From contig NZ_JABEKX010000002.1 in the NCBI RefSeq assembly GCF_013407595.1, forward strand, positions 974,220 through 1,038,219: DNA of 64,000 nt, given 5' to 3'. Origin of the DNA: Lacticaseibacillus absianus. Lineage in GTDB: Bacteria > Bacillota > Bacilli > Lactobacillales > Lactobacillaceae. How positions within the stretch are numbered: the stretch's first letter is position 1; each line of letters opens with the position of its first letter. Both the position numbers and the translations under genes were made by a program. The notes beneath the pieces are model-generated. The model was not told where the DNA came from. It did not search any database and saw nothing but the letters and a program-made list of their open reading frames with translations. Below, piece by piece: positions 17,922 through 26,559 of the stretch.

Positions 17922-17940
17922 CGCATGGGTCACCTAGACA

Positions 17941-17990
17941 AAACAGCACCCGGGCGCCCACCGTTACCGGCGCCACCCAAGGTGCTGTTG
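17941..17990. terminator. Bidirectional terminator between araC-type gene and gnd
   Basis: Outer stem AACAGCACC/GGTGCTGTT with an inner GGCGCC pair, placed between two convergent genes. The T runs are weak on both sides. Confidence 0.55.
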
Positions 17991-18006
17991 CAAGACGCGT
18001 CACCGC

Positions 18007-19431
18007 TTATTGTTCGGTGTACCAAGAATAGTGGTAGATCCCCTCGCGGTCGGTCCGGCTGTACGTGTGCGCCCCGAAGTAGTCGCGTTGCGCCTGCGTC
18101 AGGTTAGCCGGCAGCACCGCCGAGCGGTAGGAATCGTAGTAGCTGATCGCCGCGGAGAAGCCAGGAACTGGCACCCCGGCCTTGACGGCAAAGCCGACGA
18201 GGTCGCGAACGCTTTCTTGATAATTCTTCGCGATGTCTTTGAAGTAATCATCCAAGAGCAGGTTCTTCAGTGCCGGGTCCTTGGTGTAGGCATCGGTGAT
18301 GTTCTGCAGGAACCGCGCGCGAATGATGCAGCCCGCCCGCCAGATCTTGGCGAGCTCTCCGTACTGCAAGTGCCAGTCGTAGTGGTCAGAGGCCACGCGC
18401 ATCTGCTCGAAGCCTTGGGCGTAGCTCATCAGCTTGGAGAAGTAGAGCGCCTTGCGGATCAGCTCGATCGCTTCGGCCTTGTCGGCGAACTGCACGTTGC
18501 CGACCGGCTTCGGCAGCACCTTGCTGGCCGCCACCCGCTCGTCTTTCATCGCAGAGATGTAGCGCGCGTAGACAGACTCGGTGATCACGCTTTGCGGCAC
18601 ACCCAACTCCAGGGCGGACTGTGAGCTCCACTTCCCGGTGCCCTTGTTGCCCGCGGCGTCGAGGATCATGTCGACGATCGGCTTATCACTGCCCAGGTCG
18701 TCTTTGCGGGTCAGGATCTCAGCGGTGATGTCGATCAGGTAAGACGACAGCTCGCCTTCACTCCAGTCCTTGAAGACAGCCGCGATCTCGGCGACAGACA
18801 TGTTGAGCATGTTACGCATCACGTTGTAGGATTCCGCGATCAGCTCCATGTCGCCGTATTCGATCCCGTTGTGGACCATCTTGACATAGTGACCTGCACC
18901 GTTAGGGCCGATGTAGGTGACACAAGGCGCCCCGTCTTCGTCGGCCTTGGCCGCGATCTGGTTGAGGATCGGTGCGACCAGATCGTACGCGTCTTTTTGA
19001 CCCCCTGGCATCAGTGATGGGCCCTGCAGCGCGCCGAGCTCGCCACCGGAGACCCCCATGCCGATGAAGTTGATACCGGACTTGTCCAGCTCAGCGTTGC
19101 GGCGCATGGTGTCTTCAAAGAAGGTGTTGCCCCCGTCGATCAGCACGTCCCCTTTGTCCAAAAGCGGCAGTAGCTGTGCGATGACGGCATCCGTCCCGGC
19201 ACCAGCCTTGACCATCAAGATGATGCGCCGGGGCTTCTCTAGGCTTGCGACAAAGTCCTCGAGCGCATAGCTCGGCACGAGCTTCTTTTCGCTGTGATCC
19301 TGCATCACCGCTTCCGTCTTGCTCCCGGTGCGGTTATAGATCGCGACGGTGTAGCCGCGGCTTTCGATATTCAGCGCCAGGTTCTTGCCCATGACGGCCA
19401 TGCCGATGACGCCGATTTGTGGTTTGTCCAT
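18007..19431 (-). CDS. gnd: 6-phosphogluconate dehydrogenase, decarboxylating
   Basis: 474 residues from the ATG at 19431 after GGAGGGAAAC. It converts 6-phosphogluconate to ribulose 5-phosphate and CO2, reducing NADP+, in the oxidative pentose phosphate path. The N-terminal Rossmann motif is '[16 protein letters not shown]'. Catalytic-site segments '[21 protein letters not shown]', which I split as GVSGGE and GPSLMPGG, and '[13 protein letters not shown]' with the catalytic Lys are present, as is the C-terminal '[12 protein letters not shown]' tail. Length and tail fit the NADP-dependent, long form. Confidence 0.97.
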   Translation of the reverse strand: MDKPQIGVIGMAVMGKNLALNIESRGYTVAIYNRTGSKTEAVMQDHSEKKLVPSYALEDFVASLEKPRRIILMVKAGAGTDAVIAQLLPLLDKGDVLIDGGNTFFEDTMRRNAELDKSGINFIGMGVSGGELGALQGPSLMPGGQKDAYDLVAPILNQIAAKADEDGAPCVTYIGPNGAGHYVKMVHNGIEYGDMELIAESYNVMRNMLNMSVAEIAAVFKDWSEGELSSYLIDITAEILTRKDDLGSDKPIVDMILDAAGNKGTGKWSSQSALELGVPQSVITESVYARYISAMKDERVAASKVLPKPVGNVQFADKAEAIELIRKALYFSKLMSYAQGFEQMRVASDHYDWHLQYGELAKIWRAGCIIRARFLQNITDAYTKDPALKNLLLDDYFKDIAKNYQESVRDLVGFAVKAGVPVPGFSAAISYYDSYRSAVLPANLTQAQRDYFGAHTYSRTDREGIYHYSWYTEQ

Positions 19432-19490
19432 GTGTTTCCCTCCCGTGATGCGCTTGCATCGACTCTTGTTCGGGTGCGTGCACCCGCTCG

Positions 19491-19506
19491 TTGCTAATAT
19501 TAGCAA
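19491..19506 (-). promoter_or_regulatory. Perfect palindrome over the probable gnd promoter
   Basis: TTGCTAATATTAGCAA, a perfect 16-bp palindrome 60 bases upstream of gnd. Read on the minus strand it contains TGCTAATAT, an extended -10 candidate. The rest of the leader contains a 7-bp hairpin (19471-19486) and a 5-bp one (19447-19460). An operator role is inferred. Confidence 0.55.
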
Positions 19507-19527
19507 ATTCGAAAGTGTTTTAAAAGT

Positions 19528-20073
19528 TTACTGGTCATCCGGCTCATCCGGGAACAGTGCCTTGAGCTTGGCGAACTCGGGATTGCCGGCCTCGCTCTGG
19601 CTGGCCGAATAATCGTCCTCACTGATCACCGTCCAGTCCTTTCCGGCTGGCATCGTGCCGTCGGCGGCTTCCGCCGGCGTCAGGATCTGCATCGGGATGC
19701 TGAGCAGGATGTGGTCGGCGACTGCTGGACCCAAGTCGATGACGTCGTCTTCGATATCGATCAGCAGCTGCCCGTCTTCGTACTTGGCCTTATCCGTCGT
19801 CGGACTGACGTAGATCTCGCTGAAGGTGAAATTGACCGGCCAGTCGACCGGCTGGAGGCTGCGCGTCGACGGGACCACGAGCTGCCCGCCCAACGTCACG
19901 CTGGCGACAAAATCGCCATCAACAAAGCGGATGGTGCCGGTGACCGTGATCGGACTGACGTCTAGGATCTCTGGGTCGCGCGCCATCAGGTCGGCCTTGA
20001 GGGCCAGCGTCTCCTGAAAGTGCAGCGGCTCACTGCGGTGTTTGATCAAATCTTGTGTGCTCCACTTAAGCAT
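19528..20073 (-). CDS. yceD: YceD family protein (DUF177)
   Basis: 181 residues from the ATG at 20073, which has GGAGG 7 bases upstream and overlaps the tmcAL stop by 8 bases. The acidic C-terminus and the central 'VTGTIRFVDGDFVASVTLGGQL' region, read here as strands rather than one motif, fit the YceD/DUF177 family. In plants and bacteria this family is linked to 23S rRNA accumulation. In many genomes yceD is followed by rpmF; no rpmF follows here, and gnd comes next. Confidence 0.85.
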   Translation of the reverse strand: MLKWSTQDLIKHRSEPLHFQETLALKADLMARDPEILDVSPITVTGTIRFVDGDFVASVTLGGQLVVPSTRSLQPVDWPVNFTFSEIYVSPTTDKAKYEDGQLLIDIEDDVIDLGPAVADHILLSIPMQILTPAEAADGTMPAGKDWTVISEDDYSASQSEAGNPEFAKLKALFPDEPDDQ

Positions 20074-21232
20074 GTGTATCCTCCGTGGCATCCGGCATCA
20101 GTGGCCGCTGCCCAAAATTCTGTTCAACGTGTGTCAACGTCGTAATCAACCGGTCAGCGCGATGCTGCCAGTACAGCAGCCCGCCCGGCGCCAGCATCGG
20201 CAGGCTGACCTTCGTGACCAGCGGTAAGCCGACGTGTTGCTTGACTTCGTGCAGATAAGCGCGACCGGCGGCGGTGAAGCCCAGCACCTGCAAGTAACGG
20301 TGCGCATGGGCCGCGGCCATCGCCGCATCGGTCAGATTCAGCACTGTGTACAGCGCCAGCCGCCGCATCCGCGCGTAGGTGTAACGCTTGGATTTGATCG
20401 CCGCCATGAAGGCTGGCCAATCCGCCGCCTGGTCCACCTGCTGGGTCAGCCGGTACTCCAGCCCCTCCGTCATCGTGTAGATCGTGCGTAGCGCCGCGAG
20501 GTCCGCGGTCTGCAGCCGGTAGCGCAGCAGCGGGTAGAGATCGGCCCACGACTGGTGTCGCGCCGCCTTGAGCCCGGTAGCCATCACCGGCGGGACCTGG
20601 TCACCAACGGCTTCGCCGCGGGCCAGTGCCGCACGGATCGCACTGGCGCTGGCCGGGGCGTGCGCCGAGGCGGCCGGGGCGTCATGGGGCGCCCCCACCC
20701 GTGCGAACGGCACGAGCGTCATCGGACTGCCTTGCGCCAGCACTGCCTGCGCGTAGCTCATCCCCAGCAACAGGTTCGGCTGCGTGAAGCTGACACCGGC
20801 GGCCTGTTGGTAGTACTGGTTCAGCTGGGTGGCATAGGTCTGGGTGAAGTCGGTGAACGCCGCGCGATCGGGCGCCGTGTGTGCCAGCGTCTTGGCCAGC
20901 GCCAGGTAATCAAGCGCTGGCGCTTCAGTGCCAAAGGCCAGCGCGTCGACCCCCAGCGCCGTCAACAGCGCAACGCCGCCAGTGGCGAACGGGCCGGCCG
21001 CCTGCACCGCGTCGGTCACCGGCAGCTCGACGACCAAGTCGGCGCCGGCTGCTAGCGCCGCGCGCGCACGGACCCACTTGGTCACCAAGGCCGGCTCGCC
21101 GCGTTGGACGAAGTTGCCGGCCATCACGACCACGACGACATCGGCGTTGGCGCGCTGACGTGCTTGCGCGAGTGCGTAAGCATGCCCGTTATGCAGCGGA
21201 TTGAACTCCGCGATCATCCCGACTGCGCGCAA
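20066..21232 (-). CDS. tmcAL: tRNA(Met) cytidine acetate ligase TmcAL (YlbM)
   Basis: 388 residues. TmcAL makes N4-acetylcytidine at the wobble position of elongator tRNA-Met, using acetate and ATP. The nucleotidyltransferase motif 'EFNPLHNGH' is at residues 9-17, followed by 'VMAGNFVQRGEPAL' and 'LPVTDAVQAAGPFA', as in YlbM. I chose the TTG at 21232 because GGAGGT sits 6 bases upstream; starting at the first internal ATG would leave only three residues before the nucleotide motif. Sixth-to-eighth place in a tightly packed housekeeping operon. Confidence 0.93.
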   Translation of the reverse strand: MRAVGMIAEFNPLHNGHAYALAQARQRANADVVVVVMAGNFVQRGEPALVTKWVRARAALAAGADLVVELPVTDAVQAAGPFATGGVALLTALGVDALAFGTEAPALDYLALAKTLAHTAPDRAAFTDFTQTYATQLNQYYQQAAGVSFTQPNLLLGMSYAQAVLAQGSPMTLVPFARVGAPHDAPAASAHAPASASAIRAALARGEAVGDQVPPVMATGLKAARHQSWADLYPLLRYRLQTADLAALRTIYTMTEGLEYRLTQQVDQAADWPAFMAAIKSKRYTYARMRRLALYTVLNLTDAAMAAAHAHRYLQVLGFTAAGRAYLHEVKQHVGLPLVTKVSLPMLAPGGLLYWQHRADRLITTLTHVEQNFGQRPLMPDATEDTHA

Positions 21233-21243
21233 GGCGCCACCTC

Positions 21244-21984
21244 CTACTCTGACTTTTTGGCGTGGAAGAACCAGCGCGTGCTCGTCGGGGTCACCGGTCC
21301 GCGCCCGAAGTCTGCGGTCACCTCAATGTCCTGGAACCCGGCGGCGACCAGGGCCCGCTTAAAATCGGCGACCGGATACGTCCGCTCGTGGTGTGTTTCG
21401 ATCAGCGGGTGGTACGCATCGAGCTTGGCGTCGTAGACGAAGAAGGTCAAGTCGTGCTCGACACTGTGCGCCACATCGCCTTCGTAGCTGCTCCAAAGAA
21501 ACGCGTAGTCTTCCGTCTGGTAGTTGTACATGTAGCCGGGAAAAACATCGTCCATCTGGTGCAGCGAATGGGCGTCGAACATGAAGTCACCGCCCGGCGG
21601 CAGAACACTGGCGACCTGCGTGAACACCGTCTGCACGGCGGTCAGGTCCTGCATGTAGCAGATCGAATCATCGAAGCAGGTCACAACGTCATACGTCGGC
21701 ATCTCGCTCAGATCCCGCATGTCCCCGAGGATCAGCGGGATGTCGCGGTGGGCAGCGTCGATCTTCTGCTCCGCCAGCGCCAGCATATCCCCGGACAGAT
21801 CGAAGTCCGTCACGGCAAACCCGGCATCATCGAGAAGCAGCGCCAGGCTGCCCGAGCCACCGGCCAGCTCCAGCACCGGCTGGTGGGCGGGCGTCACGCG
21901 CGCCAGCACATAGTCGCGCCAGTCGGCGTACAGGCTGTCGTCCATCAGGGTGTCGTACACCTGCGCGAAGGTCGAGTAGATCAT
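21244..21984 (-). CDS. yqeM: YqeM-type SAM-dependent methyltransferase
   Basis: 246 residues. The class I methyltransferase fold is visible: motif I 'VLELAGGSGSLAL', motif II 'VTDFDLSGDMLALA', then 'DVVTCFDDSICY'. The substrate is not known; the gene is constantly found with rsfS and nadD in Firmicutes. The ATG at 21984 overlaps the rsfS stop as ATGA; an upstream ATG at 21999 inside rsfS is less likely because relatives begin at the 'IYSTFAQVYD' segment. Confidence 0.88.
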   Translation of the reverse strand: MIYSTFAQVYDTLMDDSLYADWRDYVLARVTPAHQPVLELAGGSGSLALLLDDAGFAVTDFDLSGDMLALAEQKIDAAHRDIPLILGDMRDLSEMPTYDVVTCFDDSICYMQDLTAVQTVFTQVASVLPPGGDFMFDAHSLHQMDDVFPGYMYNYQTEDYAFLWSSYEGDVAHSVEHDLTFFVYDAKLDAYHPLIETHHERTYPVADFKRALVAAGFQDIEVTADFGRGPVTPTSTRWFFHAKKSE

Positions 21985-22340
21985 GCCTCTGTCAACCATG
22001 CGGAGACGTCGACCAGCGGTGCCTGGGCCCAGAGCTTCTCCAGGTTATAAAACGCGCGCTCTTCCGGCACGAAGATGTGGACGACCACGTCGCCAAAATC
22101 CATCAGCATCCAGCGGCTGCCTTTTTTGCCTTCGATGCGCGGCGTCGGGCCGCCAGCTTCTTCGACCTTGTCTTCGATCGCATCGACCAGGGCCTGCACT
22201 TGGCGGTCCGAGCCACCGTTCATGATCACAAAGTAATCCGCCAGAAGGCTCACGTCGCGCATATCCAGCGCCACGATGTCGTCAGCGCGCTTATCATCGG
22301 CGGTCCGGACCGCCAGTTCTAGTAAGGTTTGTGCGTCCAA
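21981..22340 (-). CDS. rsfS: Ribosomal silencing factor RsfS
   Basis: 119 residues. RsfS binds protein L14 of the 50S subunit and blocks joining with 30S when nutrients fall. It has the diagnostic 'DIVALDMRDVSLLADYFVI' region, split here as DIVALDMR and LADYFVI, then 'EGKKGSRWMLMDFGDVVVHIF'-like C-terminal core (W, D-F-G-D-V-V-V-H). The start is TTG at 22340, with AAAGGAGAG 6 bases upstream. Confidence 0.95.
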   Translation of the reverse strand: MDAQTLLELAVRTADDKRADDIVALDMRDVSLLADYFVIMNGGSDRQVQALVDAIEDKVEEAGGPTPRIEGKKGSRWMLMDFGDVVVHIFVPEERAFYNLEKLWAQAPLVDVSAWLTEA

Positions 22341-22359
22341 AAAATTCTCTCCTTTGAGG

Positions 22360-22962
22360 TCACGCGCGCGTGGTCACGAACGCGTTATATGTCAGCAGTG
22401 TCTTCGGGTAAACGACCCAGCGCTTCTCGATCAGGTAGACCAGCGTGTTCTCCAGTTCGATGCGCGTCGCCTCGTCAAGGTCGGTGGCTGCGGCGTCGCG
22501 AGCCTTCGCTTCGATCGGCAGGTCGCGCGCCGGCTCGATGAAGTCGGCGACAAAAATGATCTGATCCAGCACGCTCATGTCCGGGTCACCCGTCGTGTGA
22601 CGTTCGATCGCCTGCAAGACGAGCTTATCGGTGATGCCGACTTCTTGCTGGATGAACCACGTGCCGACCAGCCCGTGCCAGATCCCGCGGTTGTATGCGA
22701 GCAGGTCCTGATCGAACCCGTTGCGCACGATGGTCTCGCGGTACGTCGCATTGGGGATCTGTTTGGCGTAGTCGTGCAGCAGTCCGGCCAGCCCAGCGCG
22801 ATCAACGTCGGCACCAAACCGCGTCGCCAATTGCCGCGCCGTCTCCTCGACGCGCAGGCAGTGGGCGTAACGAGCGTCATCTAGCCGGTTGTGCAAGTGG
22901 TTCAGCAGCTCGGCGCGGCTCATGCCGTGCGTCAGCGCCGCCGGGTATTCAATCGTTATCAA
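22360..22962 (-). CDS. yqeK: HD-domain hydrolase YqeK (probable diadenosine tetraphosphatase)
   Basis: 200 residues. The HD-domain metal ligands are visible: 'RYAHCLRVEETA', 'GLLHDYAK' (the HD pair), 'HGLVGTWF' and the late 'VADFIEPAR'. YqeK of Gram-positives hydrolyses Ap4A symmetrically to ADP. I chose TTG at 22962 because AAGGAAGGG lies 7 bases upstream; it overlaps the end of nadD by 14 bases. The longer frame has no ribosome site. Confidence 0.9.
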   Translation of the reverse strand: MITIEYPAALTHGMSRAELLNHLHNRLDDARYAHCLRVEETARQLATRFGADVDRAGLAGLLHDYAKQIPNATYRETIVRNGFDQDLLAYNRGIWHGLVGTWFIQQEVGITDKLVLQAIERHTTGDPDMSVLDQIIFVADFIEPARDLPIEAKARDAAATDLDEATRIELENTLVYLIEKRWVVYPKTLLTYNAFVTTRA

Positions 22963-23596
22963 GGTATAACCCTTCCTTTGTGATATAATCGCGCACCGCA
23001 TCCGGGACCAGGTAGCGAATGCTCTGGTCGGTACGGATACGCTCGCGCAGCTGAGTCGAGCTGATGTCGATCATTGGGGCGTCGACCCAGAGAATCGGGT
23101 ACGGGCTCGTCGGCATGTACCCGCGGCGCTTGACACCGACGAAGGTGACCAGCTTGACGAGGTCTGCGATCCGGTGCCACTTGGGCAGGTAAGCGACCAT
23201 GTCCGCCCCGATGATGAAGTAGTACTCGGTGTCCGGGTGCAACTGCTTCAGCCCCAGCATCGTGTCGTACGTGTAGCTGACCCCGCCGCGGTGGATCTCA
23301 GTCAGCTCGAGACCAAAGCGTGGGTTCCCTTGGATCGCCAGTTGCAGCATCGCCACGCGGTCTTTCGCCGCGATCGCCCCTTTGGCGTCGACATGCGGCG
23401 GCTGGTTGTCCGGCATGAACAGGATCTGGTTCAGCCCCAATTGCGTCCCGACCGCCTCGGCCATGATCAGATGCCCGTTGTGAACGGGATTGAACGTGCC
23501 ACCGAACAGGCCGATCTGGCGCCGACGGGGGCCCAAGAGCTGCTCACGCGCGGCCTCTGTGATGACGGGATGCGTCAGCGTCTTCACTTGCGTCAT
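22949..23596 (-). CDS. nadD: Nicotinate-nucleotide adenylyltransferase
   Basis: 215 residues from the ATG at 23596 after TAGGGTGG. It adenylates nicotinate mononucleotide to deamido-NAD+ in NAD synthesis. The nucleotide motif 'GGTFNPVHNGH' is at residues 32-42 and the second motif 'DISSTQLRERI' is near the C-terminus. A 30-residue N-terminal extension precedes the first strand; similar extensions occur in lactobacilli. Confidence 0.95.
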   Translation of the reverse strand: MTQVKTLTHPVITEAAREQLLGPRRRQIGLFGGTFNPVHNGHLIMAEAVGTQLGLNQILFMPDNQPPHVDAKGAIAAKDRVAMLQLAIQGNPRFGLELTEIHRGGVSYTYDTMLGLKQLHPDTEYYFIIGADMVAYLPKWHRIADLVKLVTFVGVKRRGYMPTSPYPILWVDAPMIDISSTQLRERIRTDQSIRYLVPDAVRDYITKEGLYLDND

Positions 23597-23606
23597 CGCG
23601 GCCACC

Positions 23607-23918
23607 CTACAGCTTGGCGATGGCCGCCGAGAGCTGGCGGTTCTCCGCCTTGGACGCTTCGCGGTAGACGAGCAGGGTGCGCCCGATCGTCTGCGCGACT
23701 TCAAGCCCCGGCACTTCATTGGTCAGGTACGCTCCGACCGCTTTGGGGGTCTCTTCTGCCGCGGGCAGCAGGCTGATCTTGACCAGCTCGCGCTTATCGA
23801 CGGCTTGGAAGACGCCGGCGACGAACGTGTCGCTCAGCCCGTTTTTGCCCAAGTTGATCAGGGGCTTCATCGTCATCCCCTGGCTTCTCAAGTAACGTTT
23901 TTGTTTGCCTGTCAGCAT
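23607..23918 (-). CDS. yhbY: RNA-binding CRM-domain protein YhbY
   Basis: 103 residues, a single CRM domain (YhbY fold) with 'LTGKQKRYLRSQG', 'INLGKNGLSDTFV' and the GxxG-like loop region. It associates with pre-50S ribosomal particles in E. coli. It lies between yqeH and nadD, 10 bases before nadD, as in most Firmicutes. The ATG follows AAAGGAGAAC. Confidence 0.93.
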   Translation of the reverse strand: MLTGKQKRYLRSQGMTMKPLINLGKNGLSDTFVAGVFQAVDKRELVKISLLPAAEETPKAVGAYLTNEVPGLEVAQTIGRTLLVYREASKAENRQLSAAIAKL

Positions 23919-23939
23919 TAAGTTGTTCTCCTTTGTGAG

Positions 23940-25046
23940 TCAGATCAGCGCCTTGCGCATCAGGACATCGACACCTTGCGGGGCCCAGCCGGCCACCGTG
24001 CTGCCTGCCGGCACGACCACCCAACCCAGCCCGGCGAAGACCAGGTCGGACTTCTCCTTAGGCGTGAATTCGAAGCGGACCAGCGGTGGGAACTCGGCTT
24101 CCGGGCGCGGTGGCGCCAGCAGCCCCCCCTTGTGTTTGGCGTAAAAAGCGTCGGCGTTGCCCAACTTCGTGCGGTGCAACAGGAGCTGGTTGTCGCAGTA
24201 GAAGGTGAAGCCGCGCTTGGGCCCGCGCAGGTAATCAAAGCGCGCCAAGCCGGCTAGGAACACCGTCTGCTCCGGGTTGAGCTGGAACACCGTCGGGCGG
24301 ATCGGCTTGGTCGGTGCGACCAGGTTCAGGTCCTTCGGGTCGATGTAATGTGCCATCTGGTTGCGGTGAATGATTCCTGGCGTGTCGATCAGGAAGTGGC
24401 CGTCGTCCAGCGGGATCTGAATGCGATCCAGCGTGGTGCCCGGGAAGCGGGAGGTCGTGATCAGGTCCTGCACGCCGGTCAGCTGCTTGATGATCCGGTT
24501 GATCAACGTCGACTTGCCGGTATTCGTCACGCCGACGACGAAGACATCTCGCCCTTGACGGTAGTCCTCGATCGCCGCCATCAACTCGTCCAGCGCAACG
24601 CCCTTCTTGGCGCTGGTCAGCAGCGTGCGGACCGGCCGCAGCCCCTGCGCGTGCGCGGCCTGGGTCAACCAAGTGGTCACCCGCCGTTGGTTGATCGACT
24701 TCGGCAGCACGTCGGCCTTGTTGCCGACCAGGATCACAGGGTTATCACCGACGAAGCGGTGCAGGCCCGGGATCACGCTTCCGTTGAAGTCGAAGATGTC
24801 CACCACGTTGACGATTAGCGCGTTGCTTTCGCCCAGCGCGTTGAGCAGCCGGAGAAAATCATCGTCGGTCAGGTCGACGTCTGCGACCTCGTTGTAGTGA
24901 CGCAGACGGAAGCACCGCTGGCAGTACAGCTCCCCTTCCGGATCCGCTTTGGCCAGCGTGCTCGCCGGCAGAAAGCCGGCCTTCTTCGGGTCTTCCGTCT
25001 GAAGCTTCGCGCCACAGCCGATGCAGTACAACTCTTGGTCAGTCAT
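23940..25046 (-). CDS. yqeH: Circularly permuted ribosome-assembly GTPase YqeH
   Basis: 368 residues. The N-terminal zinc finger has C8, C11, C42 and C45. The GTPase motifs occur in permuted order: G4 NKAD at 109-112, G5 'TSAKKG' at about 144-149, then G1 'GVTNTGKS' at 172-179 and G3 'DTPGI' later. YqeH is required for 30S subunit assembly. The start overlaps the yqeG stop by 8 bases. Confidence 0.96.
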   Translation of the reverse strand: MTDQELYCIGCGAKLQTEDPKKAGFLPASTLAKADPEGELYCQRCFRLRHYNEVADVDLTDDDFLRLLNALGESNALIVNVVDIFDFNGSVIPGLHRFVGDNPVILVGNKADVLPKSINQRRVTTWLTQAAHAQGLRPVRTLLTSAKKGVALDELMAAIEDYRQGRDVFVVGVTNTGKSTLINRIIKQLTGVQDLITTSRFPGTTLDRIQIPLDDGHFLIDTPGIIHRNQMAHYIDPKDLNLVAPTKPIRPTVFQLNPEQTVFLAGLARFDYLRGPKRGFTFYCDNQLLLHRTKLGNADAFYAKHKGGLLAPPRPEAEFPPLVRFEFTPKEKSDLVFAGLGWVVVPAGSTVAGWAPQGVDVLMRKALI

Positions 25047-25554
25047 TCAAGTCCTCCTGATAGTGCAGCGGCTTCATCGCGCGCAGCACGAAGCCTTCAA
25101 AGAAGCGGTTGATCCGCGTGTTCCACGCGTCGGATTCGATCAGCGGGCGCACGAGGATCGAGCGGACCCCCGCAGTGTGCGCCGCCGCGATGTCTGTCAG
25201 CAGCTGATCGCCGATCATCACGACGTCTGATTTGTTGAGGCCCAGCTGGCGCACCGCGCGATCGATCCCGACCGGGAGCGGCTTCAAGGCGCGGGCCACG
25301 AATGGCAAGTCAAGCGTCGCCAGCGCTCGGGCGATCCGCTCGTGCTTATTGTTCGACACCACCATCACGGTGATGCCCGCCGCCTGCATCGTGTGCAGCC
25401 AGCGCTTGAGCGCCGGTGTCCCATCGGGGTTGTTCCAGGCGATCAGGGTGTTGTCCAGATCGGTCAGGATCGCTTTGATCCCGTGTTGAGCCAAGCGTTC
25501 TGGCGTCAGCGTGTAGATCGCGCTGACCAGCCAGGTCGGGGTAAATACAGACAC
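25039..25554 (-). CDS. yqeG: HAD-superfamily phosphatase YqeG
   Basis: 171 residues. HAD motif I is 'ILTDLDNTLIAW', motif II 'VVSNNK', and motifs III/IV 'KPLP' and 'MIGDQLLTDI'. The start is GTG at 25554: GGAGG lies 7 bases upstream, and relatives begin with the 'FTPTWLVSAIY' segment right after it. The much longer upstream frame runs through the promoter and is rejected. It is the first gene of the operon running to yceD; the physiological substrate is unknown. Confidence 0.92.
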   Translation of the reverse strand: MSVFTPTWLVSAIYTLTPERLAQHGIKAILTDLDNTLIAWNNPDGTPALKRWLHTMQAAGITVMVVSNNKHERIARALATLDLPFVARALKPLPVGIDRAVRQLGLNKSDVVMIGDQLLTDIAAAHTAGVRSILVRPLIESDAWNTRINRFFEGFVLRAMKPLHYQEDLND

Positions 25555-25590
25555 TCGGGTGCCTCCTTTAATTTTGTTCATACGCAATTC

Positions 25591-25596
25591 ATTATA
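25591..25596 (-). promoter_or_regulatory. Probable -10 of the yqeG-yceD operon promoter
   Basis: A perfect TATAAT on the minus strand, 37 bases upstream of the yqeG GTG. The -35 region is weak. Confidence 0.5.
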
Positions 25597-25671
25597 GCGG
25601 ATTTGACCCTGCTTTGCACTGCGTATCATTCGCCTTGTCTCCGGCAACGCGTTACCATAGCAGTAGGCCCC

Positions 25672-25700
25672 TTGGCAGGCCGTGACCCGCGCGGTATACT
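25672..25700 (+). promoter_or_regulatory. Promoter of the VOC dioxygenase operon
   Basis: TTGGCA at 25672-25677, a 17-base spacer and TATACT at 25695-25700, each hexamer one base from consensus, about 35 bases before the ATG. Confidence 0.75.
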
Positions 25701-25734
25701 GATTATTAGTAAGCATCAAAAAGGAGGGCTCGCC

Positions 25735-26559
25735 ATGCTTTTTCACCACGCCTCGCTACTCACCGGTGACCTGACCGCCACCGACGCCTTCTACACCCAG
25801 CGGCTCGGCCTGCGCCGGGTCAAAAACAGCGTCAACCAGGAGAACCTGCACATGCGCCACGTCTTCTACGGGGATGCGCTCGGGACCCCTGGGACAGTGA
25901 TCACCTTCTTCGCGGTGCCGCGCCTCGGGCCCCGCTACGATGGCGCGAACTACATGAGCGGCCTGGGCCTAGCCATCCCCCAAGACAGCGTTGCCTACTG
26001 GACTGCGCGCCTTGGTAGCCTGCACGTGGTCGACCCCAACGGTGTGGCGATCCGCCTGATCCCGACCGCCGGCCAAGTCCCCCACCCGGTCGCAGGGCCC
26101 GTACCGGCGGCCGCGCAGATCATCGGGCTAGCCGCCAGCCAGCTGTTCGTCGCTCAGCCGACCGCCAGCACGCGCTTTTTTCAGCGCCTGAGCGACTCGG
26201 TGCCCAGTGGGCTGACGATCGCCCCGTCCAATTCGACCGCCACCCACCGCTTCGGCCGCGGGAGCATCGATCACCTCGCCTTCACCGTCGCCGATGCGCA
26301 CGCACTGGATGCGCTCGAGGCGCGCGCGGCGGCAGCCGGTGACCCGATCGAAGAGCGGATCGACCGCGGGTGGTTCGAGTCCCTGTACGTGCGCGACCCT
26401 AACGGCAACCGCATCGAGTTCGCGACGCCCACCCCGGGCTTCACCCTCGATGAGCCCGAAGCAACGCTGGGTGAAGACTTCGGGCTGCCGCCGCACCTGG
26501 AAGCCCAACGTGCTGCGATCACCGCGTGGTTTGCCGCCCAGGGCGAGGCCCTGACGTGA
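25735..26559 (+). CDS. VOC-family ring-cleaving dioxygenase-like protein (MhqO/MhqA type)
   Basis: 274 residues from the ATG at 25735 after AAGGAGGG. Two vicinal-oxygen-chelate halves are visible: the first begins 'FHHASLLTGDLTATDAFYTQ', split as FHHASLL and DAFYTQRLGL, and the second has 'SIDHLAFTVAD' and the metal-ligand 'NRIEFATP'. The likely metal ligands are H in the first strand, H in 'DHLAF' and the late E. Homologues (MhqA/E/O) of Bacillus are induced by hydroquinones and catechol. It overlaps the next gene as GTGA. Confidence 0.85.
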   Translation: MLFHHASLLTGDLTATDAFYTQRLGLRRVKNSVNQENLHMRHVFYGDALGTPGTVITFFAVPRLGPRYDGANYMSGLGLAIPQDSVAYWTARLGSLHVVDPNGVAIRLIPTAGQVPHPVAGPVPAAAQIIGLAASQLFVAQPTASTRFFQRLSDSVPSGLTIAPSNSTATHRFGRGSIDHLAFTVADAHALDALEARAAAAGDPIEERIDRGWFESLYVRDPNGNRIEFATPTPGFTLDEPEATLGEDFGLPPHLEAQRAAITAWFAAQGEALT

